This document shows positions 40,144 to 48,445 of a DNA stretch of 64,000 bases, one piece after another. Source of the DNA: Hymenobacter chitinivorans DSM 11115 (GTDB taxonomy: Bacteria > Bacteroidota > Bacteroidia > Cytophagales > Hymenobacteraceae). The position numbers were made by a program, and so were the translations under genes. The DNA lies in the NCBI RefSeq assembly GCF_002797555.1, contig NZ_PGFA01000001.1:1240001-1304000 (forward strand). The letters are read 5' to 3'. How positions within the stretch are numbered: the stretch's first letter is position 1; each line of letters opens with the position of its first letter. The notes beneath the pieces were generated by a model. The model did not search any database, was not told where the DNA came from, and saw only the letters and a program-made list of their open reading frames with translations.

Positions 40144-41394
40144 ATGCAGAAGAAACAACACAATGCCCGGTTTGCTTGGTTAGTGAGTGCTTCGGCCCTG
40201 GCCGCCAGCACGATGTTTACCGCCTGCTCGAAAGAGGAAGCCCAGCCCGCCGAAGCGGGAGTAGCCCAAAGCGGCGCCGTTGCCGCTGCCGACGCCAAAG
40301 CGGAGGAAGGCGCGATTCCCGGGCAGTACATCGTGGTGCTCAAGGACGGAGCCGTAGAGCTAAGCGCCGGGGAATCTTACTCGGAAAAAGTAAAGAAGGT
40401 GAAGGAAGTAGGCCAGGGCATCCTGAAGTCGCGCGGGGCCCGCGCCGAGGCCCTGGGCTACGCCTATGGCCACGCCCTGAAAGGCTTCTCGGCCTCCCTC
40501 TCGGCGGCCGAAGCCAATGCGCTGCGCGCCGATGAGCGGGTGGCTTACGTAGAGCAGGACCAGGTTATTTCCCTGGGTAAGCCCGGGGCCACGGCCGGTG
40601 GCGGGGGCACCACCACCCAGCCCGCCCAGGTAACGCCCTACGGTATTGCCCGCGTGGGCACCGGTGACGGCACCGGCCGCACCGCCTGGATTATTGACAC
40701 GGGCATCGACCTGACCCACCCCGACCTGAACGTGGACGTAGCCCGCAGCAAGTCGTTTTTGACCAGCGGTGCCGATTACACCAACCCCAACGACGGTAAC
40801 GGGCACGGCACCCACGTGGCGGGTACCATTGCTGCCAAAAACAACACGATTGGCGTGGTAGGCGTGGCCGCCAACGCTTCGGTAGTGGCGGTGCGGGTGC
40901 TCAATGCCCGGGGCAGCGGCTCCAACTCCGGCGTTATTGCCGGCGTCGACTACGTGGGCGCCAACGGCAAAGCCGGCGACGTAGCCAACATGAGTCTGGG
41001 CGGCGGCGTGTCGCAGGCCCTGGATGATGCCGTGCTCCGGGCTTCCGCGGGCGGCGTACTTTTCGCCCTGGCGGCCGGCAACGAAACCGACAACGCCAAC
41101 AACCACTCGCCGGCCCGGGTGAATGGCGCTAACATCTTCACCATCTCGGCCATGAACAGCACCGACAGCTGGGCCTCATTCTCCAACTTTGGTAACCCGC
41201 CGGTAGACTACTGCATGCCCGGCGTCAACATTCAATCGACCTGGCTGAGCGGAGGCTACAACACCATCAGCGGCACCTCGATGGCCACGCCGCACATGGC
41301 GGGCGTACTGCTGCTGAAGGGTAAAGCCTTCACGACCAGCGGCACCGTCAAAAACGACCCCGACGGCAACGCTGACCCCATTGCCCACCTGTAA
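40144..41394 (+). CDS. S8 family serine protease (subtilase), lipoprotein
   Basis: Secreted protease of 416 residues. The signal ends in a lipobox-like MFTAC. An I9-type propeptide (GQYIVVLKDGAVELSAGES to DERVAYVEQDQVISL) precedes the catalytic domain. The triad is D185 (AWIIDTGIDLTHPDL), H221 (GNGHGTHVAGTIA) and S379 (ISGTSMATPHMAGVL), with the oxyanion Asn in ALAAGNETDN. It resembles proteinase K-type subtilases. ATG 40144 starts a proper signal peptide. No T9SS domain is present, so surface placement would depend on the lipid anchor. Confidence 0.92.
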   Translation: MQKKQHNARFAWLVSASALAASTMFTACSKEEAQPAEAGVAQSGAVAAADAKAEEGAIPGQYIVVLKDGAVELSAGESYSEKVKKVKEVGQGILKSRGARAEALGYAYGHALKGFSASLSAAEANALRADERVAYVEQDQVISLGKPGATAGGGGTTTQPAQVTPYGIARVGTGDGTGRTAWIIDTGIDLTHPDLNVDVARSKSFLTSGADYTNPNDGNGHGTHVAGTIAAKNNTIGVVGVAANASVVAVRVLNARGSGSNSGVIAGVDYVGANGKAGDVANMSLGGGVSQALDDAVLRASAGGVLFALAAGNETDNANNHSPARVNGANIFTISAMNSTDSWASFSNFGNPPVDYCMPGVNIQSTWLSGGYNTISGTSMATPHMAGVLLLKGKAFTTSGTVKNDPDGNADPIAHL

Positions 41395-41416
41395 GAATTT
41401 AAGTAGCTTCCATAGT

Positions 41417-41451
41417 AAAAAAGGCCCTTCTGCTTCAGATGGGCCTTTTTT
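41417..41451. terminator. Bidirectional terminator
   Basis: AAAAAAGGCCC / GGGCCTTTTTT stem with a 13-base loop, between the convergent protease and the T9SS-type gene. Confidence 0.8.
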
Positions 41452-41473
41452 GTTTTTTGAATCGAAACTCACC

Positions 41474-42280
41474 TTAATGCTGCACCAGCAGCCGGGTCGT
41501 ATAAGCTGGCTGCGCGGGTTGCGTTACGCGCACTACATACGTCCCGGCCGGCAAGTCCTGTACCGGAATCGTGGTGTAAGCTTCTAGGGCAGCAACAGTG
41601 TGAACAAGTTGGCCGGTATGGTTGTAAACCCGCACGGTGCGGGGGGCGGCGGTGGCGCAGCGCAGCGTGGTCGTTGTGGCCGCCGGGTTAGGGTAGAGGC
41701 TGGGGCGGTCTGGTTCGGCCGTGGCGGCAGTAGCTTTGGCCGCCGCTACCGCAGACGACGCAGGGGCCAGGCGGTACGTGGGGAAACTATCCAACTCGGC
41801 GAGGTAGAAGCGGCGCAGGGGCCGGGCCTCGAAGCGCAGGCGGATACTGTCGTCGCTGAGGCTGCGGTAGCGCACCAGCTCCGGAAAGCTGCCGTGCTGC
41901 ACCAGCGTGGAGAGGTCCTCCATTTGCTTGTAGCCGGTAGCCAGGCCCTGAACCTGACCTTTGCCGATGCGTAGGGCGTGCACCCAGCAGCCCGATTTAA
42001 GGTCTTCGACGGCATAATACAGGCCGCGCCGGGCGAAAATGCGGGCTTCGAGCACTACCGTACTGTCCTGGGCGCGGGTAACCAGCGTGGTGCCGCTGCC
42101 CGGGTCAAAGTTGAGCCGCAGCTGCAGGGTGTCCTGGAGGCCCAGCAGGGTTACTTCGGAGCCTAGCTGCCGCGCCAGGTTTATGGGCCGGGTTACGGCA
42201 AACGTATCGAAGCGGGCCGCCGGACCGTCGCAGCTGGTGAGTAGCAGACCGAGGGCAAAACAGGTGAGCAGGTGACGCAT
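41474..42280 (-). CDS. Lipobox protein with T9SS C-terminal sorting domain
   Basis: Protein of 268 residues, unrecognised in its central part. The N-terminus has a lipoprotein signal (ALGLLLTSC). The C-terminal 75 residues are a type A T9SS sorting domain: LYPNPAATTTTLRC, then VRVYNHTGQLVHTVAAL, and finally DLPAGTYVVRVTQPA. The middle (LFDSFPTY-like and LRFEARPLRRFYLAELDSFP) has no known motif. T9SS cargo normally carries an ordinary signal peptide, so the combination is unusual. Convergent with the S8 protease. Confidence 0.78.
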   Translation of the reverse strand: MRHLLTCFALGLLLTSCDGPAARFDTFAVTRPINLARQLGSEVTLLGLQDTLQLRLNFDPGSGTTLVTRAQDSTVVLEARIFARRGLYYAVEDLKSGCWVHALRIGKGQVQGLATGYKQMEDLSTLVQHGSFPELVRYRSLSDDSIRLRFEARPLRRFYLAELDSFPTYRLAPASSAVAAAKATAATAEPDRPSLYPNPAATTTTLRCATAAPRTVRVYNHTGQLVHTVAALEAYTTIPVQDLPAGTYVVRVTQPAQPAYTTRLLVQH

Positions 42281-42369
42281 GGCGGCGGGGGGTGAGTGCT
42301 GCGTTTATGCGGCTGAAGCGGTGGAAGTAACCCGGGGCAGCAGAATTAGAGAATATAGGGCGTGGTGCC

Positions 42370-42828
42370 TCATTCTGCCCGGAACAGGTAGTGCGGATTA
42401 TAGTCCACTCCAAATTGTTCCAATAGCAAGCGGTATTCTTCGCTAAAAGTGCGCGTAGCGTGGTGCTCCTGCTGCCGCTCGATATACCTTACAACAGCCG
42501 GTAATTGGGAGGCTCCATACGAGAAAGCGCCAAACCCAGCCTGCCAAGCAAATTTTGTGGTCATCCATGGTTGCTCGTTGATAAACTTCGATGAGCTGGC
42601 CTTCACCTCCCGCATCAAATCGGACAGGGCTTTATCCGGGCGCAGGCCAATGAGTAGGTGCAGATGATCCGGCATTCCGTTAATGGCTAGCAATTTCTGC
42701 CCCTGCTGGGTGATAATGCCGGTAATGTAGCGGTAAATAGTATCGGCGTGGTGAGTCGGAATAAGCGCCGCCCGGCTCTGCACCGCAAACACGATATGCA
42801 GGTGGATTTGAGTGTAAGTATTAGCCAT
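42370..42828 (-). CDS. REP-associated tyrosine transposase (IS200/IS605-type)
   Basis: HUH endonuclease of 152 residues of the Y1 transposase family. TQIHLHIVFAVQSRAALIP opens the domain; MPDHLHLLIGLRPDKALSDL carries the HUH pair; the catalytic Tyr is probably in the later helix (SQLPAVVRYIERQQEHH). No TnpB partner is present. Four GCCCCAGCGGGGC-type REPs lie directly upstream, the arrangement expected of a RAYT with its REPs. ATG at 42828 starts at the family's usual point; the upstream extension runs through REP sequence. Confidence 0.9.
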   Translation of the reverse strand: MANTYTQIHLHIVFAVQSRAALIPTHHADTIYRYITGIITQQGQKLLAINGMPDHLHLLIGLRPDKALSDLMREVKASSSKFINEQPWMTTKFAWQAGFGAFSYGASQLPAVVRYIERQQEHHATRTFSEEYRLLLEQFGVDYNPHYLFRAE

Positions 42829-42874
42829 AGAAATAGAGGATAGCGGTAGTAAAGTAATGAACCTGACGGATAAA

Positions 42875-43030
42875 GCCCCAGCGGGGCGGAATATCGGTAG
42901 AAATAGATGGCTCAAGAAGGACAAAGCCCCAGCGGGGCGACACAACTCGTTGCGCTTAAGTGTGTCGCCCCGCTGGGGCTGGGGTACTTTCTGCGCTTCT
43001 ATAACTACCGACGTTTCGCCCCGCTGGGGC
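42875..43030. repeat. Four REP palindromes next to the RAYT gene
   Basis: GCCCCAGCGGGGC at 42875-42887 and 42926-42938, and its reverse complement at 42967-42979 and 43018-43030. The inner pair, with CGACACA/TGTGTCG, forms a 20-bp-arm hairpin; the outer pair adds GGTAG/CTACC contacts. Spacing between the two same-orientation copies is 51 bases on both sides. Confidence 0.88.
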
Positions 43031-43156
43031 GCCGTACGCAAGTACTAGTGTTGCTTCCCGGCTCGGTTTTACCCTGGTAGTCTCGGTACTGCACGCCGTC
43101 AATTCAATTAACGTGAGCAGCAACGACATCAGCGTAAGAGGAAGGTATCGGGGCAT
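42956..43156 (-). CDS. Possible small lipoprotein ending in REP sequence
   Basis: Frame of 66 codons whose ATG directly follows the stop of the M1 peptidase gene (TAAATG). It starts with a credible lipoprotein signal (MPRYLPLTLMSLLLTLIELT, then AC). After about residue 40 it is encoded by REP DNA (GAPAGRN, PAPAGRH). It may be a small lipoprotein gene cut short by REP insertion, or a chance frame. Confidence 0.35.
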   Translation of the reverse strand: MPRYLPLTLMSLLLTLIELTACSTETTRVKPSREATLVLAYGAPAGRNVGSYRSAESTPAPAGRHT

Positions 43157-45022
43157 TTACCGGGCCTCCCACACGTTGTTGCTGCGGCTGTTATCCGGGG
43201 TGTAGGTGCTGCCCAGTACCACTTTCTTCACGGCTTTCTTACCGTCCAGGGGCACCGTGACGGTCTTGCTGCCGTCCTGCCACACGGCAATGGTGCGGTG
43301 CAGCTTCTGGGTGGTGTTGTCGGCGTAGGTGACCAGCAAATCCACGGGCATGGGCTTGCTGCCTTTGGCTTCCACCACAATGCTTTCCTTGGTCACGCTT
43401 TGCAGGGCCTGGTCGGGGTAGCCGCCGTCGAAAAACCAGCGCTGCCAGAACCAGTTCAGGTTTTGGCCCGCACCCTCGTTCATCGAGTTGAAGAAGTCGT
43501 AGGGCATCGGGTGCTTGCCGTTCCAGGTCCGGATGTAGTTGTGCAGGGCTTTGGTGAAGAGCTCGTCGCCGAGCAAATCCCGCACGTAGTAGTAGCCCAT
43601 GGCGGGCTTGGGGTAGGAGTTAAGGAAAAAGGGCGTGCCGTTTTGCTGGGTGCTGAGCGTGATGATGGGCAAATCGTTTTCGGAGTCGGCGGCGCGGGCG
43701 TAGGGTTCCACGCCGTATTCATCCACCAGCTTGGGGTCGATGATGTTGCTGATAACCCACTCGCCGATGGTGGCCCAGCCCTCGTCCATCCAGCCGTACT
43801 TGGTTTCGTTGATGCCCAGATAAAACGGGAACATCGTGTGGAAAATCTCGTGGTCGGTGAGCGTAATGGCGTCCTCGCGCGAGTCCACGGGGTTGTCGTT
43901 GACCATCATCGGGTATTCCATCTGGTCGAGGCCGTCGAAGATGGTTTCGTGGGCGTAGGGGAAGGGCCACTTCGGAAACGTGTAGCTCATGGCCTCCACC
44001 GTGCGGCGGGCAAAGTGGATAACTTCCTTGTAGTCGTGGTGCTTGGTGTTATAGACGGCATCCACGCGGGTGCGGCGCTTGGTAGCCGGGTCTACTACTA
44101 AGCTCGTGGCTTGCCAGACGTAATGGTCGGCGGTGGCGAAGACGAAGTCCGTCACGTTGCGGGCCTCAAAGAGCCAGGTGTTCTGGGCGTTGGGGGCGGT
44201 AATATCCTGGCGCTTCAGGTCGCCCTCGTCGATGATGTGCACCACGGCGTCCTTTTGCTCGGCGTCGGCCAGGCGCTTAGCGTACTTTTTGGTGAGCACC
44301 TGGTCGGCATTTTTCAGGTCGCCGGTGGCCCACACCACGAAGTTGCGGGGCACGGTAATGGCGGCCTTGAAGTTGCCGAAGTCGTTGTAGAACTCCTGGC
44401 TGCCGTTGTAGGCAAAACGGTTCCAGCCGTCAATGTCGTCGTAAACGGCAATGCGCGGGAAAAAGTAGGCCACGAAGTCGGCGCCGGGCTCAATTTCGCC
44501 GGTGCGCATGTGGGAGCCTTTGTTGAGCGTGTAGGAGTAGGTAATAGCCACCTTGGCCGTTTGCTTAGGGCCAATGGCCTTCACCGGCACGGGCAGATTA
44601 GTGGCGTCGATGCGCAGCTTGCTCACGTCCACGCTGCGGCCGTTGACGCTCAGGGCCGAGATTTTCACGCCGTCGTGCAGGTCCTCGGGCTTGAAGGCCG
44701 TGGAGCGGGGCGCGCCCTTCTGGTAGAGGTTGGGGTAGAGCTTAAACCAAAGCAGCTGCAGCGAGTCGGGGCTGTTGTTGACGTAGCTGATATTGACCGT
44801 GCCAGCCACCAGGCGCGTTTTGGGGTCGAAGCTGACTTTGAGGTCGTAGTCGGCCGTGTTCTGCCAGTACTTGGGGCCGGGCTGTCCGTTCTGGGCGCGG
44901 GTGCCCTGGGCGTAGGTACGTTGCAGGCTGAGCGGAACGGGCAGGCTCGTTTGGGCCGAGGCCAGCAGGGAAATGAGCAGCAGGCCGGCCGAGGCCAGCA
45001 GGCGGGGAAGCGGAAAGGGCAT
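43157..45022 (-). CDS. M1 family metallopeptidase
   Basis: Secreted aminopeptidase-like enzyme of 621 residues with a signal peptide (LLLISLLASAQ). The zinc motif is H391-E392-I-F-H395 in TLTDHEIFHTMFPFYLGINE, and the third ligand lies in GWMDEGWATIGEW. WQNTADYDLKVSFDPKTRLV starts the N-terminal beta domain. It trims peptides outside the cytoplasm. Its upstream gap holds a cluster of TGTGACA/TGTCACA motifs. A near-consensus -7 box, TTACTTTG (45050 to 45043), lies 20 bases before the ATG. Confidence 0.92.
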   Translation of the reverse strand: MPFPLPRLLASAGLLLISLLASAQTSLPVPLSLQRTYAQGTRAQNGQPGPKYWQNTADYDLKVSFDPKTRLVAGTVNISYVNNSPDSLQLLWFKLYPNLYQKGAPRSTAFKPEDLHDGVKISALSVNGRSVDVSKLRIDATNLPVPVKAIGPKQTAKVAITYSYTLNKGSHMRTGEIEPGADFVAYFFPRIAVYDDIDGWNRFAYNGSQEFYNDFGNFKAAITVPRNFVVWATGDLKNADQVLTKKYAKRLADAEQKDAVVHIIDEGDLKRQDITAPNAQNTWLFEARNVTDFVFATADHYVWQATSLVVDPATKRRTRVDAVYNTKHHDYKEVIHFARRTVEAMSYTFPKWPFPYAHETIFDGLDQMEYPMMVNDNPVDSREDAITLTDHEIFHTMFPFYLGINETKYGWMDEGWATIGEWVISNIIDPKLVDEYGVEPYARAADSENDLPIITLSTQQNGTPFFLNSYPKPAMGYYYVRDLLGDELFTKALHNYIRTWNGKHPMPYDFFNSMNEGAGQNLNWFWQRWFFDGGYPDQALQSVTKESIVVEAKGSKPMPVDLLVTYADNTTQKLHRTIAVWQDGSKTVTVPLDGKKAVKKVVLGSTYTPDNSRSNNVWEAR

Positions 45023-45095
45023 AGAAGAGCAATAGGTTACTGCAAAGTAACGAGGTTCGGCCGGGGGCTGCGTGAAGAATGGATGAGCAAGCCAC

Positions 45096-45176
45096 TGTCA
45101 CAAACTTTCCGCGAATGAAAAAAAGTGTGACACCAGCTTGTCACAAAAAGAATGGCCGACAGAAAAGTTGTGACAA
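45096..45176. promoter_or_regulatory. Cluster of TGTGACA/TGTCACA motifs
   Basis: TGTCACAA at 45096-45103, the dyad TGTGACA-N6-TGTCACA at 45126-45145 and TTGTGACAA at 45168-45176. The dyad contains GTGACA-N6-TGTCAC, the same 18-bp pattern as the array at 20490-20551. It lies upstream of the M1 peptidase gene. Confidence 0.5.
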
Positions 45177-45181
45177 CGGCT

Positions 45182-46096
45182 CTAGGCCGTCACCAGGTTG
45201 TCGGCCAGCAACGTTTGCTCCCCGCTCCAGCGGTAGGCCACCAGCTGCCCGCCCCGGGCCACGCTGTAATCGAGGCAGACGGCGTGGGGGCGCAGAATCT
45301 GGGGAGTGCCGCGCAGCCAGTAGTGCCCGAAGAAGACCGGAGTTTCCTCGGCGTAGTGGTAGGCATCGGGCAGGGCGGCGGGGTCCACCGGGTGCGGGTC
45401 GAGGCTGGGAATACTTTCCAGGTAGTAGTCGGCGTAGGTGCAGCTTTGGGGGTTGCACCACCAGCGCACCCGCATTTTGGTCCGCTCGTTCTGGTCTTTG
45501 TCGTGGAAGCTCAGGCCCGGCGGCAGGGTTATTTCCTTGCCCTTGAGGGTTTCCTCGATGGCCAGGTACTCGGGCGTGCTCCGGTCGGCGGCGCGCAGCA
45601 GCACGGCGTCGGTGAGGCGGCCATCGACGAGGATGGAATTCAGAAAGCTGATGTGGCGCGGGTCCCAGCAGGCGTGGACCACGCGCAGCGCGCCCAGATC
45701 CAGAAACAGGGGCAGGGTTTTAAACCACTGAATGTAGTCCTGCCACTCCTGGTACAGCTCCCGGCCGTTGAACTCCTCCAGGGTGCGCAGGTGCTGGAGA
45801 ATGTTGCGCGGGGTGTGGGGCCGCAGGTGGCCGCCTTGCGGGTGTTTTTCATAGAAGCAGATGGCGTTGTACTCGTGGTTGCCCATCACGGCCAGGGCCG
45901 CGCCCCCGTCCACCATAGCCCGCACAATACGCAGGGTTTCCCGGATGTAGGGGCCCCGGTCCACGAAGTCGCCCACGAAGATTACCTGCCGGGTGGGGTG
46001 GCGGTACACGCCCTGTTGTTCGGCGTAGCCGAGTTTGGCCAACAGGCGGCGCAGCTCGTCGGCGTGGCCGTGAATGTCACCGATCAGGTCGTACAT
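45182..46096 (-). CDS. Metallophosphoesterase (PrpE/ApaH-like)
   Basis: Cytoplasmic phosphoesterase of 304 residues. The metal-binding motifs are MYDLIGDIHGHADELRRLLA at the N-terminus, VIFVGDFVDRGP near 43 and VMGNHEYNAICFYEKH near 73, with FFGHYWLRG and CLDYSVARGG later. This layout is that of the Ser/Thr phosphatase or diadenosine tetraphosphatase group. The substrate is unknown. ATG 46096 is chosen since the first motif starts there; an upstream extension is repeat DNA. Confidence 0.9.
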   Translation of the reverse strand: MYDLIGDIHGHADELRRLLAKLGYAEQQGVYRHPTRQVIFVGDFVDRGPYIRETLRIVRAMVDGGAALAVMGNHEYNAICFYEKHPQGGHLRPHTPRNILQHLRTLEEFNGRELYQEWQDYIQWFKTLPLFLDLGALRVVHACWDPRHISFLNSILVDGRLTDAVLLRAADRSTPEYLAIEETLKGKEITLPPGLSFHDKDQNERTKMRVRWWCNPQSCTYADYYLESIPSLDPHPVDPAALPDAYHYAEETPVFFGHYWLRGTPQILRPHAVCLDYSVARGGQLVAYRWSGEQTLLADNLVTA

Positions 46097-46124
46097 AGAG
46101 TTAGAAGTAGAAGCAAACGTATAG

Positions 46125-46293
46125 CTGTCATCCTGAGCTTTGCGAAGGACCTTCCTCGCCTCAGTGACAGACCCTGAGCAACGTACGAAGCCCTTTGTCA
46201 AGCGGGAAGAAAGGCTGTGTAAGGTTGGCAAAATCCTCTGTGGGGTAGGTGAGGAAGGTCCTTCATTCCACTTCGTTTCATTCAGGATGACAG
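46125..46293. repeat. Palindromic element, TCATCCTGAGC family
   Basis: Left end CTGTCATCCTGAGCTTTGCG with GAAGGACCTTCCTC; right end GAGGAAGGTCCTTC with CAGGATGACAG. It fills the gap between two same-strand genes and is the same family as 47216-47320. Confidence 0.8.
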
Positions 46294-46305
46294 GCGTAAT
46301 CCCCG

Positions 46306-47193
46306 CTAGCGCAACTCCCGGTGCACCTGCTCCAGAATCTGGCGCCAGTACTTGAGAAACAGCATGTGGCCTTCATTGGGGAGCATGCGCAGGGTGGCGT
46401 GGGGCAGGCGGGAGGCCAGGTAATAGATGGGCGCGGGGTGCCAGATAAAGTCGGCGGTGCCGTGCCAGATGGTGGTGGGGGCCCGGATGGCGGCCAGCGT
46501 AAATTCGGGGCGGCGGCACAGGGCCTGGCCGTCGTAGTACACGCCCTGGCCCTGGTGGGTGAAGCCGTGCTGGGCCGCGTCGCGCAGGACAATGCGCGAG
46601 ACGGGGTTGCCGGCTTCCTGCTGCTCGGCCGGGCCCAGCAGGTTCATAAACCGGTCAATCATCCGGTCGGGCTCCCGGGTCCACTGCCGGCTGAGGCGGC
46701 GGAAAGCCGGTTTGGCCAGGCCGGCGGCGTAATCGTTAAGAAACTTGATGGTTTTCCAGCGCGGCGGCAAGTTTCGGTAGGTTTCGGGCTCGCCCAGCGG
46801 CAGGCAGGTGTTGAGCAAATGCAGAGCCGCCACGCGGCTGGTATACAGCGCCGCCTGGGCCTGGGCATAGAGGCCGCCCGCCGACCAGCCCAGCACCGTC
46901 AGCGGCCCGCGGATGCCCAGGGCTTCCACGGCAAAAAGCGTGTCGGCGGCAAAGGATTCCAGCGTCATCGTACGGTGCACGTCGGACTGGCCGGAGCCGG
47001 GCCGGTTGGGGGCCAGAATCTGCAATTCCAGCTCGTGTAGCAGCTCGGGGCTGGGCGGAATGCTCAGGCCCGAGGACGCGTAGCCATGGTGAAACAGCAC
47101 CGGCCAGTGCGCCGGGTCACCGTAGCGGATTATTTCCAAACGGCGCTGGTCGGGCAGGGTGACGAGCGTGGATTGGGCAAAAACGGCGGGCAT
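46306..47193 (-). CDS. Alpha/beta hydrolase
   Basis: Hydrolase of 295 residues. The oxyanion region is PVLFHHGYASSGL near 33, the nucleophile elbow is VLGWSAGGLYAQAQAALY (GWSAG), and the catalytic His is in LPNEGHMLFLKYW near the C-terminus, with an Asp between (TADFIWHPAP). An N-terminal AQSTLVTLPDQRRLEIIRYG and no clear signal peptide suggest a cytoplasmic location. Substrate unknown. It is flanked on both sides by TCATCCTGAGC-type palindromes. Confidence 0.88.
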   Translation of the reverse strand: MPAVFAQSTLVTLPDQRRLEIIRYGDPAHWPVLFHHGYASSGLSIPPSPELLHELELQILAPNRPGSGQSDVHRTMTLESFAADTLFAVEALGIRGPLTVLGWSAGGLYAQAQAALYTSRVAALHLLNTCLPLGEPETYRNLPPRWKTIKFLNDYAAGLAKPAFRRLSRQWTREPDRMIDRFMNLLGPAEQQEAGNPVSRIVLRDAAQHGFTHQGQGVYYDGQALCRRPEFTLAAIRAPTTIWHGTADFIWHPAPIYYLASRLPHATLRMLPNEGHMLFLKYWRQILEQVHRELR

Positions 47194-47215
47194 TAGAGAC
47201 GTAGCTAAAAAATAT

Positions 47216-47320
47216 CTGTCATCCTGAGCTTAGCGAAGGACCTTATGGGATTAGAACGAAAATCGTGGCTACGACTCGTTCTGCGGTAATAAGGTCCTTC
47301 GCCAAGGCTCAGGATGACAG
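47216..47320. repeat. Palindromic element, TCATCCTGAGC family
   Basis: CTGTCATCCTGAGCTTAGCG with GAAGGACCTTAT at the left end is matched by ATAAGGTCCTTCGCC with CTCAGGATGACAG at the right end. The inner layer is AACGA/TCGTT around CGTGGCTACG. Confidence 0.85.
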
Positions 47321-47335
47321 ACAAAAAGCAGGAGC

Positions 47336-48445
47336 CTACTTCAGGCGCACCAGCGTGGCACCGTAGCCGAATTTCTCCTTTTGCGAATCTTCAAAGAACT
47401 TGATGTCCTTGTTACGGCTCAGCAACTTGTGGAGCTCCTTGCGCAGGGTGCCGTTGCCGGAGCCGTGGATGTAGATGATTTCGTGCATGTTGGTCGCCAG
47501 GGCCCGGCTCAGCGTGTCCTCGAAGGCTTCGAGCTGGAGCTTGAGAATGGCCGTGTTGCTGAGTGGGGGCTCGGCTTTGGCGGCTTCGGGGTCCAGGGCT
47601 TCCAGGTGCAGATCCACCTCGTGGGGCGGGGCCACCAGGGCCTGGGCGGGCTCGGGAGCGGGGGCCACGGCGGCGGGCTTGGCCGGGGCGTTGCCGCTGA
47701 GCTGCTGCTGCAGGGTTTCGGCCAGCTTCTCGGGCGCCACGGCTACCGGGGCCGCGGGCTTTTCGTCGAGCTGAAACAGGTAGGCCTCGCGCTGCAATAC
47801 GGGCACGTTGGTTTGCCGACTGGTGTAGAAGCTGTTGGCCTTGAACTGCACCCGCTTGGTGAGCAGCTCGTAGGCGGTGGTGTCGTTCAGCAGGTGGGGC
47901 AGCAGCTGAATCACCGGGGCGGGCCACTTGTCGAAGTCCTTGAGGTGCCAGTGGCCCAGCGGCGTGCTTACCGACTTGGCCTTGAGCTTGTCGGCGTACA
48001 GGGCGCGGTACTTGCCGGCCGTTTCCTCGCCGTAGGTGAAGAGCACGTCCCGGTCGGTGTGGTTGATAATGTGCAAGGCCAGCAGCTCGGGCGACTGGTG
48101 CACCAGGGCCAAATACAGGCCTTTCTGCACCGGGGCGGCCTTCGGCGCGGGCGGGGCGGCGGGGCCTTCGGTTTGCTTGGCGGGGGCGGCCGGCGCAGAT
48201 ACGCCGGCGGCTTTGGCCGCGCGGGAAGCCCCGCTGGAAGCCGCTTTTTTCTCGGCGGCGGCAGCGCTGGCGCTTAGGCCAAAGGTTTTGGTTTCCTCAG
48301 CAGCTACCACCACGACTTCGCGGCGCAGCACGGGAATGGTAAAGTCGTTGTCAATGGCTACTTCCACCAGCTCACTATCGAGCAGGCGGGTGATGATGCC
48401 TTCTTCGCGGCCGGTTAGTAAACGGACCCGGTCTCCTACGTTCAT
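47336..48445 (-). CDS. DUF2027 and Smr domain protein
   Basis: Protein of 369 residues. The N-terminus (NVGDRVRLLTGREEGIITRL) is a small beta domain like that of MutS2 relatives; an Ala/Pro-rich linker (60-110) leads to the DUF2027 core (GLYLALVHQSPELLALHIIN). The C-terminal Smr domain has HEVDLHLEAL and IIYIHGSGNGTLRKELHKLL, the DxH and HGxGxG motifs of Smr nucleases. Smr proteins act on DNA branches or on stalled-ribosome mRNA. This Bacteroidota architecture has no settled function. Confidence 0.9.
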   Translation of the reverse strand: MNVGDRVRLLTGREEGIITRLLDSELVEVAIDNDFTIPVLRREVVVVAAEETKTFGLSASAAAAEKKAASSGASRAAKAAGVSAPAAPAKQTEGPAAPPAPKAAPVQKGLYLALVHQSPELLALHIINHTDRDVLFTYGEETAGKYRALYADKLKAKSVSTPLGHWHLKDFDKWPAPVIQLLPHLLNDTTAYELLTKRVQFKANSFYTSRQTNVPVLQREAYLFQLDEKPAAPVAVAPEKLAETLQQQLSGNAPAKPAAVAPAPEPAQALVAPPHEVDLHLEALDPEAAKAEPPLSNTAILKLQLEAFEDTLSRALATNMHEIIYIHGSGNGTLRKELHKLLSRNKDIKFFEDSQKEKFGYGATLVRLK

